From the NCBI GenBank assembly GCA_003550275.1, contig QXCW01000002.1, forward strand, positions 1,116,001 to 1,180,000: a DNA stretch of 64,000 nt, read 5' to 3'. The notes under the pieces are model-generated. The model made no database searches, was not told the origin of the DNA, and saw only the letters and a program-made list of their open reading frames with translations. Shown piece by piece: positions 51,225 to 58,547 of the stretch. Origin of the DNA: Flavobacteriaceae bacterium MAR_2010_72. GTDB lineage: Bacteria > Bacteroidota > Bacteroidia > Flavobacteriales > Flavobacteriaceae. A program made the translations under genes and the position numbers. Within the stretch, counting starts at the first letter, position 1; every line of letters starts with the position of its first letter.

Positions 51225-51242
51225 CTATTTAATTGATTAGAT

Positions 51243-51551
51243 ATGAATTACAAAGATTTTGAAAGCTGTGGTCTTAAAAGAACTTTAGATATGATTTCAG
51301 GAAAATGGAAACCACCAATTCTCTATTTTTTGTTTAATAATGAAGAGATTCGATTCAATACGCTTTGGCGTGAGCTTCCACAAATATCCAAGAAAGTCCT
51401 AGCAGAACATCTTAAACAATTGGAAGAAGATGGTTTGGTTTCGAAGCGGGAAGTAGATGCATTTCCAATCGAAGTTTATTATAGTCTATCTAAAAAAGGA
51501 AAATCTTTAGGTTCTATTCTTTCCGCTTTGGATGCGTTTGGTTCGGATTGA
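51243..51551 (+). CDS. HxlR family transcriptional regulator
   Basis: 102 residues, typical length. It has the conserved Cys9 (ESCGLKRTLDMISGKWKPPI), the winged helix with RFNTLWRELPQISKKVLAEH as turn and recognition helix, and the wing FPIEVYYSLSKKGKSL. Members of this family (HypR, QorR, YodB) often sense electrophiles or disulfide stress through that N-terminal Cys. It probably represses or activates the divergent MBL hydrolase and itself. Confidence 0.88.
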   Translation: MNYKDFESCGLKRTLDMISGKWKPPILYFLFNNEEIRFNTLWRELPQISKKVLAEHLKQLEEDGLVSKREVDAFPIEVYYSLSKKGKSLGSILSALDAFGSD

Positions 51552-51819
51552 TGAGAGGTTTTACTGCAATATTACCAATAATTCTTATTGTATGGCGGTT
51601 GACTACTTAAGCCAGTATAATGCACAAATTATTACAACGTGTTTTTTATACATAGGTATAGACAATACACTTATGATTATATGATTAATGCTATATTTTT
51701 TCGTGAAACAATAAGGGTGTTTTTGATAAAATAATACATTTTGTCTAAAGAAAACGTTAAATGATTAAACAAAATGAACAATTAGCCATACATTTGACCT
51801 GAATTTAAAAATATAAATC

Positions 51820-52332
51820 ATGAAAAAATTAATCCTTATTTTAACAATTACATTATCTGTCGGCATTTTTAATAACGCTACTGCACAAGAAACACTAGTA
51901 GACGTAGCCGTTGGTAATGAAGATTTTTCAACTTTAGTAGCTGCTTTAAAAGCTGCCGATTTAGTTGGTGCTTTGCAAGGTGATGGGCCCTTTACTGTGT
52001 TTGCTCCAACCAATGATGCCTTTGCTAAAATTGATTCAAAAACATTAAACGCTCTATTAGAAGAGAAAAATCAAAAAGCATTGGCTAATATTTTAACCTA
52101 TCATGTGATTTCGGGTAAGATTACTGCGTCTGATGTTGTAGCTGCTTTGAAAAAAGGTAATGGTACTGTAGAGTTAAAAGCCTTAAACGGCCAAGCAATA
52201 TCTGTACTAGAAAAAGACGGTAAAATTTGGCTTAAAGACTCTAATGGCGGTTATAGTGAAATAGTTGCTACCGACGTTATGGGTAGTAACGGTGTAATTC
52301 ATGTCATTAATACCGTTGTAATGCCAAAATAA
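51820..52332 (+). CDS. Fasciclin (FAS1) domain protein, secreted
   Basis: 170 residues with a signal peptide (MKKLILILTITLSVGIFNN, cleaved near ATA-QE). It has one complete FAS1 domain: FSTLVAALKAADLVGALQGD, then GPFTVFAPTNDAF (the H1 box), ILTYHVISGKI and the H2 box GVIHVINTVVMP at the end. Single-domain FAS1 proteins are exported and mediate adhesion. It is a one-gene transcript, ended by the terminator at 52361. Confidence 0.92.
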   Translation: MKKLILILTITLSVGIFNNATAQETLVDVAVGNEDFSTLVAALKAADLVGALQGDGPFTVFAPTNDAFAKIDSKTLNALLEEKNQKALANILTYHVISGKITASDVVAALKKGNGTVELKALNGQAISVLEKDGKIWLKDSNGGYSEIVATDVMGSNGVIHVINTVVMPK

Positions 52333-52360
52333 TTACAAGTGTATTGCCAATAACACAAAG

Positions 52361-52384
52361 ACCTCGATAACTCGAGGTTTTTTT
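52361..52384 (+). terminator. Rho-independent terminator after fasciclin gene
   Basis: ACCTCGATAACTCGAGGT (52361-52378) forms a 7-8 bp stem and is followed by TTTTTT, 28 bp after the stop codon. Confidence 0.85.
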
Positions 52385-52395
52385 GCGACTATAGG

Positions 52396-52500
52396 ATCTA
52401 GTGCCTTGATTTTGTCGAAAGATGTATCGAGAACTTAAGTTGTTCATACTTCTCGAGACAATTCCTCACCAATTCGGAAGCACTCGAAGAGACAAAATCT
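52396..52500. repeat. REP-like palindromes
   Basis: TCGAAAGATGTATCGAGAAC, then TTCTCGAGACAATTCCTCACC and ATTCGGAAGCACTCGAAG. This is the same palindrome type as at 2840-3068. Confidence 0.6.
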
Positions 52501-52518
52501 AAAACACTTTAACAGACT

Positions 52519-53250
52519 CTAGCCTTTTATAACCGTTTCTAAAAACGTCTGAATCGTCTCTGATCTCCCAAGAGGTTCTAAAAAGCAGGTGTATACATTG
52601 ATTCCTATGGCCAGATAAGTTGCAGGATGTTTGAGCTTTTTATAGTGCCATGCGGCAAGGAGTATCAAGCCAATAATGATCATTTGGGTAAGGTATATAG
52701 GTGCCATGATATCTATAGCAGGCCAATCCTTGATATGTAGACCTACATACACGTTTTGAATGCCTCTACCTAACGCAGGCATCATGATGATGAATACTGT
52801 AGATATTAACCACCAAGCATGGTCTTCTAAACGTTTTCTGTGAATAATACTCATGATCACGGCAAAGCCAAAGCCAATGATCATGGGAATCTCCACAGCT
52901 GCCACCCCAAAAAAGAACCAAGGCTCAAAGGGACCGAACCTATCGGCTAGTTCTAAAGCCCTTTGGGTAGTGACCAAATCGCGATGCATCATACTAAAAG
53001 CAGTAAGACATACACCGCCTGCCAGGAACATACCTATAATACCGTTGGTGCGATGTAAGGCTAGCTTGCCATGGGTAGCAAAATAAGGCTGAATAATTAG
53101 GTATAAGTACCAAATGGTACCAGTCCAATAGTGTACATGTACCGACCAAGCGTTATCGGTAAAGTCACCCCAGTAGTCTTTAAAAATACCAAATTGCATT
53201 AATATCATGGGGATAAACATCCATTTGTAAAGGTTTTTGTACTTAACCAT
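52519..53250 (-). CDS. Seven-helix membrane protein (third of its type here)
   Basis: 243 residues with about seven hydrophobic helices. Conserved-looking points are His39 or His41 (WSVHVHYWTGTIWYLYL), HRTNGIIG near 67, HRDLVTTQRAL near 88, VEIPMIIGFG near 116 and RLEDHAWWL near 137. The layout agrees with 15657-16361 and 21860-22621. Function unknown; position of the histidines in helices would allow haem or metal binding (inference). An orphan DUF6090 start lies just upstream. Confidence 0.62.
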   Translation of the reverse strand: MVKYKNLYKWMFIPMILMQFGIFKDYWGDFTDNAWSVHVHYWTGTIWYLYLIIQPYFATHGKLALHRTNGIIGMFLAGGVCLTAFSMMHRDLVTTQRALELADRFGPFEPWFFFGVAAVEIPMIIGFGFAVIMSIIHRKRLEDHAWWLISTVFIIMMPALGRGIQNVYVGLHIKDWPAIDIMAPIYLTQMIIIGLILLAAWHYKKLKHPATYLAIGINVYTCFLEPLGRSETIQTFLETVIKG

Positions 53251-53278
53251 AGTCTTGAGCTTTTAAGGGTTATAAACG

Positions 53279-53311
53279 GTTTTGGAGGATATGTTTGAAG
53301 AATTTTATCAT
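53279..53311 (-). pseudogene. DUF6090 start-codon remnant
   Basis: The minus strand encodes MIKFFKHILQN before similarity ends. It matches the constant start MIKFFRRIRQN at seven of eleven positions. No body follows; the next gene on this strand begins 28 bp on. Confidence 0.55.
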
Positions 53312-53593
53312 GTATATACTTCGATGTAGGAGGAATCTATATGATTAGTTGTGATGGCATCTAAACTGTTGTTAATAAAACCATTACATAAGATTAAAGA
53401 TAGTGAAAAGATTGAATCCAAGTTGAGAATTATTTGGCATTTGTATGTTGGTCCTAGTGTCATAGTCCCGCCTGAAGACGTGCCTAGAGCTAGAGTTGAA
53501 GTTGTTTGGACCTCGTATGCTTGCGTAGAGGCAGTTCATTGCTTCTCGATACAATTCTTCAGCAATTCGGAATCCCTCGAAGAAACGGTGTTT
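53312..53593. other. Gene-free spacer
   Basis: Contains one REP-like palindrome arm pair (TTCTCGATACAATTC at about 53542, CCCTCGAAG at about 53574). A plus-strand frame 53351-53740 runs through it but overlaps the GNAT gene and has no recognisable content. Confidence 0.5.
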
Positions 53594-54049
53594 TTACTTA
53601 AGGTGAAGTTTCATGCCTTCATGCGAGGCTATAAAACCAAGTCCTTCATAGAATTTGATGGCATCTGGTCTTTTTTTGTCGGTAGTAAGCTGCAACACAT
53701 GGGCCTGTCGCTCTTTAGCGCGCTTAATAGCCCATTGTAACATGGTTTTTCCAATACCAAGCCCTCTTTGGTCCTTTCTGATGCGTACGGCCTCTAGTTG
53801 GGCGCGAATGCCACCACGGTAGGTGAGGTATTGAATAAAGGATAATTGTAAAGTTCCAACGATTTCAGAATTAGCGTTTTCTACCACCATGAGTTCTTGT
53901 TGGGGGTCGGCATTGATCTGTTCGAAGGCTTTAAGATAGGCATTAGGCAAAGGGATTTGAAAGTCTTCCCGAGTCTTTCCGAGAGGGTCATCTGCCAGCA
54001 GTTCAACAAGCGTTGGAACATCGTGTATGGTCGCTTTTCTAAAGTTCAT
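53594..54049 (-). CDS. GNAT family N-acetyltransferase
   Basis: 151 residues, complete GNAT fold. Motif A is clear in RAQLEAVRIRKDQRGLGIGK (about 90-109; QRGLGIGKTML is the acetyl-CoA loop), and DAIKFYEGLGFIASHEGMKL (about 129-148) is motif B. The N-terminus NFRKATIHDVPTLVELLADD is standard. It resembles the YhbS/YjgM-like small acetyltransferases; the acceptor is unknown. It lies 47 bp downstream of the M48 protease gene and may be co-transcribed. Confidence 0.85.
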   Translation of the reverse strand: MNFRKATIHDVPTLVELLADDPLGKTREDFQIPLPNAYLKAFEQINADPQQELMVVENANSEIVGTLQLSFIQYLTYRGGIRAQLEAVRIRKDQRGLGIGKTMLQWAIKRAKERQAHVLQLTTDKKRPDAIKFYEGLGFIASHEGMKLHLK

Positions 54050-54096
54050 AGTTGCTTATAGAAGCTCTAATATAGCGATAAATGACGAATCCTAGA

Positions 54097-55329
54097 CTAG
54101 CGTTTTAGGTTAGTGACCCGTTGCAATAGGGTAGGGTGTGAATAGTGCATAAACACATAAGCCGGATGTGGCGTTAAATTGCTTAAATTGTTTTTGGATA
54201 ACTTTTTTAAGGAACTCATTAATGGTTCTGCCTTATAAGTAGTTTTGGCATAATCATCAGCCTGGTATTCAAATTTACGAGAAAAATGGTTCATGACCAG
54301 TCCAGTGAGTTCCGAAATTGGTGAGTAGAGCAATCCAAAGGCAATTAGTCCAACATGAAAACTAGGTATAGCAACTCCAAGCGCATTAGATAGTAGAGGG
54401 TTGGCTATGAATACGGATAGGATAAACAAGGTGAGTCCTGTAAGTAGGATGGAGGCAATCAGATTAAAAATAATATGTTTCTTTTTATAATGTCCCACCT
54501 CATGGGCTAATACCGCTACAATTTCGTCTTCGTCCAAATCATTGATCAATGTATCGTAAAGGGTGACACGTTTTTCATGACCGAATCCGGAGAAATAGGC
54601 ATTGGCCTTGGTGCTGCGTTTAGAACCGTCAATGACAAAGATCTTATCCAGTTGAAACCCTACTGATTGGGCATAGGTGGAGATCTTATCGCGCAAACTG
54701 CCATCTTCCAACGGGGTTTGTTTGTTGAACAAGGGAACGATAAGTCGGGAATAGAACATATTCATGAACACCGTAAACAGCGTTATAACACCCCAGGCAT
54801 AAAGCCAAAACTGCTCTTGGGTGAGTTGGTAGATATAAATGATTAGAGCCAGAATCCCACCGCCAATTATGACCATCATAAGGAGGCCTTTGATCTTGTC
54901 CAGAATAAATGTTTTTACGGTGGTTTTGTTAAACCCGAAGCGTTCTTCGATGACAAAGGTCTTGTAATAGGCAAAAGGGGTATTGATAAGATCACTTGCT
55001 AACATGATGATCCCAAAAAAGAGGAGCCCAACAACAATGGGGTTATCGCTATAGCTTCTGGCAATTTGGTCTACATATTCAAAACCATCCAAGATTAAAA
55101 AGCCTAAAGTAAGTACTACCGAAAAGGTGGAAGTCAAGATTCCAAACTTGTAGTTGGTCTGCTTATAGGCTTGTGATTTTTTGTAGTCTTCAGTATCATA
55201 AACATCTTTCAAATCTTCAGGAATAGGATCGTTGAAGTGTTTTGCATTTAAGGCGTCTATAACCTTGTCAACGATAAAATCTATTCCTATAATGGCTATG
55301 ATGATGTAAAATAAAAGGTCTGAAGTCAT
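54097..55329 (-). CDS. M48 family metallopeptidase (Ste24 CAAX-protease type)
   Basis: 410 residues with about seven membrane helices. The zinc site is HEVGH (276-280) in EIVAVLAHEVGHYKKKH, with the third ligand Glu354 in RKFEYQADDYA. The N-terminal peptidase_M48_N part (1-200) includes PFAYYKTFVIEERFGFNKTT. Eukaryotic Ste24 trims prenylated proteins; bacterial relatives take part in membrane-protein quality control. Length and order agree with full-length Ste24, so it should be active. Confidence 0.92.
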   Translation of the reverse strand: MTSDLLFYIIIAIIGIDFIVDKVIDALNAKHFNDPIPEDLKDVYDTEDYKKSQAYKQTNYKFGILTSTFSVVLTLGFLILDGFEYVDQIARSYSDNPIVVGLLFFGIIMLASDLINTPFAYYKTFVIEERFGFNKTTVKTFILDKIKGLLMMVIIGGGILALIIYIYQLTQEQFWLYAWGVITLFTVFMNMFYSRLIVPLFNKQTPLEDGSLRDKISTYAQSVGFQLDKIFVIDGSKRSTKANAYFSGFGHEKRVTLYDTLINDLDEDEIVAVLAHEVGHYKKKHIIFNLIASILLTGLTLFILSVFIANPLLSNALGVAIPSFHVGLIAFGLLYSPISELTGLVMNHFSRKFEYQADDYAKTTYKAEPLMSSLKKLSKNNLSNLTPHPAYVFMHYSHPTLLQRVTNLKR

Positions 55330-55331
55330 AT

Positions 55332-55373
55332 ATTAATTGATAATGGATAATTGATAGTTGATAATTGTTGTTT
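55332..55373. repeat. Short AT-rich tandem repeat
   Basis: Runs of GATAATGGATAATTGATAGT and TGATAATTGTTG just upstream of the M48 start; a slippage-type repeat with no clear role. Confidence 0.4.
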
Positions 55374-55500
55374 TAAAGGATAAACTCGTTTTTTGAAGTC
55401 AACTTTTTTGTTAACATCAGTAATCTGAATGCAAAGGTATAGGTTTCGTCGCTATTAGGTTTTCTTTCATTTCAATACTTATAAATCAGACATTATCAAT

Positions 55501-55532
55501 TGTCATTTGTCATTTGTCATTTGTCAATTGTC
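55501..55532. repeat. 7-bp tandem repeat (TTGTCAT) reaching into the methyltransferase stop
   Basis: Four and a half units of TTGTCAT/TTGTCAA. The minus-strand gene beginning at 56316 ends inside it: its last codons (QLTNDK, stop) are written by the repeat units. Confidence 0.7.
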
Positions 55533-56316
55533 TCTGTCGTATCGCTTCAAATATAAGGATTCCAGCAGCTACTGAAACATTCATCGAATCGATGGCACCA
55601 TGCATGGGAATGATAATATTTTGGGAAGACTGGGTTAGCCATTCGTCACTTAAGCCCGTGGCTTCGGTACCTACCACAAGCGCAGTTGGTCCTGTAAAAT
55701 CTTGTGTAGTGTACACTTTTGAGGCCTGTAAAGCAGCGCAGTACATTTTAATGTTATTGGCTTTTAAAAAAGAAATGATATCTGCTGTACTTCCTGTCGC
55801 AATTGGACTAGTGAATACACAACCCACGCTAGAACGAATGATGTTTGGATTGTACAGGTCGGTTTTTGGATTGGCAATCAACACGGCATCCACATGAGCG
55901 GCATCTGCCGTACGTAGTAGTGCTCCTATGTTGCCTGGCTTTTCAGGGGCTTCAGCCACCAATACCAAGGGTTGTGCATTATGGAACTGTAAGTTGGTGA
56001 GTTCATGCGATTTTGTCTGGGCTACTGCTACTACACCTTCGGTGGTATCTCTATGGGCTAATTTTTGATAGACCTCTTTGGTAATGCTAATCAAATGGAT
56101 TTGCTGATGTGTTAAGGCGCCGATTTCGTCTTGGGAGATTAATTCGGGACAAAACAAAAGCGATTCTAAAACATAACCACCTTTAAGGGCTAACCGTATT
56201 TCACGCAGGCCTTCAATCAAAAAACGGCCACGTTTTCTACGCTCTCGTGATTTGTCCTTAAGCTGAACCAGCTGTTTGATGTAGGTGTTTTGAGTACTTG
56301 AGATTTCCTTTAGCAT
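55510..56316 (-). CDS. TrmH/SpoU family RNA 2'-O-methyltransferase
   Basis: 268 residues from the ATG at 56316; an extension to 56463 would overlap the divergent gene and precede the promoter. The N-terminal substrate-binding part is QLVQLKDKSRERRKRGRFLI. The SPOUT knot carries motif 1 (APEKPGNIGALLRTADAAHV), motif 2 (LVVGTEATGLSDEW) and motif 3 (IPMHGAIDSMNVSVAAGI). Such enzymes methylate ribose in 23S rRNA or tRNA. Which nucleotide is modified cannot be read here. The -7 element ends seven bases before the ATG, so the mRNA may be almost leaderless. Confidence 0.9.
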   Translation of the reverse strand: MLKEISSTQNTYIKQLVQLKDKSRERRKRGRFLIEGLREIRLALKGGYVLESLLFCPELISQDEIGALTHQQIHLISITKEVYQKLAHRDTTEGVVAVAQTKSHELTNLQFHNAQPLVLVAEAPEKPGNIGALLRTADAAHVDAVLIANPKTDLYNPNIIRSSVGCVFTSPIATGSTADIISFLKANNIKMYCAALQASKVYTTQDFTGPTALVVGTEATGLSDEWLTQSSQNIIIPMHGAIDSMNVSVAAGILIFEAIRQRQLTNDK

Positions 56317-56323
56317 ATCAATC

Positions 56324-56331
56324 GCAAAAGT
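56324..56331 (-). promoter_or_regulatory. -7 promoter element of the methyltransferase gene
   Basis: TACTTTTG on the minus strand, a match to TAnnTTTG. It ends seven bases before the start codon at 56316. A TTG about 20 bases further upstream is not obvious (TTACAAAC instead). Confidence 0.5.
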
Positions 56332-56404
56332 AAAGGTTTTGTTTGTAATTATCACTGAGAGGTCACGACAAAGGGCAGTAAAGTTAAATACCAAAACCAT
56401 TACC

Positions 56405-57196
56405 ATGAAATTTAAGATACTTCTATTTGCAAGCTTACTGACGCTTTCGGCATGCAAAGACAAAAAAACAGAAATCGTAGATTATAAAACACAGGAACTG
56501 GATGTGACTACTAGTATCTATCCAGAATCTATTGCCAAGGTGTTTGAAGCACATGGTGGCATTGACCGATGGAAGCAGATGAAGACCTTGAGCTTTACTA
56601 TGCCCAAAGCAGAGGGCAACGAGATCACCACCACCGACCTAAAATCACGAAAGGCCGTGATAGATATGCCGCATCATCAATTAGGTTTTGACGGTCAGGA
56701 GGTTTGGCTAAAGAAGAAGGATACCACGACCTATAAAGGCAATCCGAGGTTCTATTACAACCTCATGTTTTATTTCTATGCGATGCCTTTTGTTTTGAGT
56801 GATGACGGTATTATTTACACCGATGTAGAGCCTTTGGTAGTTGAAGGAACAAGCTATCCAGGGATTAAAATAAGTTATGAAAGTGGGGTAGGTGAATCGC
56901 CAGAGGACGAATACATTTTGTATTATGATCAAGACTCAAATACGATGGCCTGGTTGGGTTATACGGTAACCTATTTTACCAAGGAGAAAAGTAAGGAATT
57001 CCATTATATTAAATATGCCAACTGGCAAGAGCAAAACGGTTTGTTACTCCCAGAAACTTTAGAATGGTATACCGTTGAAAACAATCTGCCAATCTCAAAG
57101 CGTAATGAGGTTATTTTTACGGATGTACAGTTAAGTTCCGATGCATTAGAGGAAGCTGTTTATAAAAAACCTGAAGGCGCTGAAGTCATGAAATAA
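56405..57196 (+). CDS. DUF6503 family lipoprotein
   Basis: 263 residues from the ATG at 56405 (MKFKILLFASLLTLSAC, lipobox at Cys17); an in-frame ATG at 56339 adds 22 residues without function. The mature part IAKVFEAHGGIDRWKQMKTL (about 47-66), GFDGQEVWLKKK and NLMFYFYAMPFVLSDDGIIY is the pattern of DUF6503. These look like LolA/LppX-like beta folds carrying hydrophobic ligands (inference). It is divergent from the methyltransferase gene and ends in a shared terminator. Confidence 0.8.
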   Translation: MKFKILLFASLLTLSACKDKKTEIVDYKTQELDVTTSIYPESIAKVFEAHGGIDRWKQMKTLSFTMPKAEGNEITTTDLKSRKAVIDMPHHQLGFDGQEVWLKKKDTTTYKGNPRFYYNLMFYFYAMPFVLSDDGIIYTDVEPLVVEGTSYPGIKISYESGVGESPEDEYILYYDQDSNTMAWLGYTVTYFTKEKSKEFHYIKYANWQEQNGLLLPETLEWYTVENNLPISKRNEVIFTDVQLSSDALEEAVYKKPEGAEVMK

Positions 57197-57200
57197 AAAA

Positions 57201-57220
57201 AGCGAGCCAATTGGCTCGCT
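57201..57220. terminator. Bidirectional terminator
   Basis: AGCGAGCCAATTGGCTCGCT is a perfect 20-bp palindrome with A-runs on the left and T-runs on the right. It lies between the stops of the DUF6503 gene (+) and the amidohydrolase gene (-), and suits both. Confidence 0.9.
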
Positions 57221-57231
57221 TTTTTTATACG

Positions 57232-58536
57232 TTATTTTTCTGACTTCACTTTTTCTAGATAGCGCTGCCATAATTCGGTTTGGTGGGTTTCCAAACTCAC
57301 CAAGCGTCCATCTATAAAGGCATGAGTCACTTGATTGGTTCGCATATCCAAGGCATCACCTTCACTAATAAATAATGTCGCACTTTTACCTTGTGTCAGG
57401 CTACCATAAGCATCATCAATTCCGAGTATTTTGGCAGGATTAAGCGTGATCAACTGTAAGGCCTGCTCTTTGGTTAAACCATGAGCAACCGTAGTCCCAG
57501 CATAAAATGGCAAGTTACGCGCATTCATGCGTTCCATTTGTCCACTGACTTGTAAAGCAACGGTTACACCTTTATCAACCAATAGTTTTGCAAGTTTATA
57601 AGGCTGATCGTAGTCATCATCTTCGCGTTCTGGTCTGGAGTGTACACGTTGTAATAACACAGCGATATTGTTCTGCTTTAACTTATCAGCTACTTTATCG
57701 GCTTCATATCCACCAACAATAACCATATGTTGAATACCATTTGCTTTTGAAAAGTTGATCGCATCTGTGATCCCTTTTTCGTCCTCGACATGAATGTAAA
57801 GTTTTTTACTGCCATCAAAAATGCCTACAGTAGCTTTAAATGGAAGATTCTTCACAGCTTGGTCACCATTGGCATAAGCCTTACTCTGGTCAAAGTAATT
57901 ATGGATTTCAGTAACCTGATCCTCATACTTATCATTGATCTTTAAACCTGGATCTTCACCTAACCACCAGCGGCCTCTGGTAAAGGTCCTTGGCCAATTG
58001 AGATGGATGCCATCATCAATTTTCACGGCTGAATCTTCCCAGTTCCATGCATCAAACTGAACAATGGATGAGGTTCCTGAAATGACCCCACCACGTGGCG
58101 TCACTTGGCCTAATAGCACACCATTTGGACGCATCGATTCTACTACTTGGGATTCGGCATTATAGGCAATTAAACTTCTAATATGCGGATTCCAATCGCC
58201 AAGTTCGGAGTCGTCGTCTGTAGCACGTACCGCATCAATTTCCACCAATCCTAAAGTGGTATTGGGTACAATAATACCTGGGTATACATGTTTGCCTTGG
58301 GCATTGATGACCTCCAATCCGGTCATATCTACTTTAACAACAGTTGCATCAGCAACCGTGGTCAATTTCCCGTCTTTAAAAATAATAAGACTATTGTCGA
58401 TAACATCACCGTTTCCTATGTGAGCCGTAGCACCCATAATGGCAATGTCTTTGCTTTGTTTTGGTGCAGGTGTTTGCTGTGCTATGGCTAGTGAAGCACA
58501 CAACATAAAAACTGCTAATATTTTAAATTTTTTCAT
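57232..58536 (-). CDS. Secreted amidohydrolase-like protein with degenerate metal site
   Basis: 434 residues, signal peptide MKKFKILAVFMLCASLAIA. The fold is that of imidazolonepropionase or dihydroorotase-like amidohydrolases (GKHVYPGIIVPNTTLGLVEI, about 75-94; THAFIDGRLVSLE at the end). The first metal motif, normally HxH after 'PG.ID', reads PGIIVPNTTLG, so both His are missing. The late ITLNPAKILGIDDAYGSLTQ stretch is intact. It is probably non-catalytic or works by another route. It lies 11 bp downstream of the related 991-residue gene, as one operon. Confidence 0.8.
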   Translation of the reverse strand: MKKFKILAVFMLCASLAIAQQTPAPKQSKDIAIMGATAHIGNGDVIDNSLIIFKDGKLTTVADATVVKVDMTGLEVINAQGKHVYPGIIVPNTTLGLVEIDAVRATDDDSELGDWNPHIRSLIAYNAESQVVESMRPNGVLLGQVTPRGGVISGTSSIVQFDAWNWEDSAVKIDDGIHLNWPRTFTRGRWWLGEDPGLKINDKYEDQVTEIHNYFDQSKAYANGDQAVKNLPFKATVGIFDGSKKLYIHVEDEKGITDAINFSKANGIQHMVIVGGYEADKVADKLKQNNIAVLLQRVHSRPEREDDDYDQPYKLAKLLVDKGVTVALQVSGQMERMNARNLPFYAGTTVAHGLTKEQALQLITLNPAKILGIDDAYGSLTQGKSATLFISEGDALDMRTNQVTHAFIDGRLVSLETHQTELWQRYLEKVKSEK

Positions 58537-58547
58537 CTGGTTTTAGT

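Noticed and set aside
53351-53740. 129-codon plus-strand frame
   Set aside because: It overlaps the well-supported GNAT gene on the other strand, and its first half is spacer with a REP-like palindrome.
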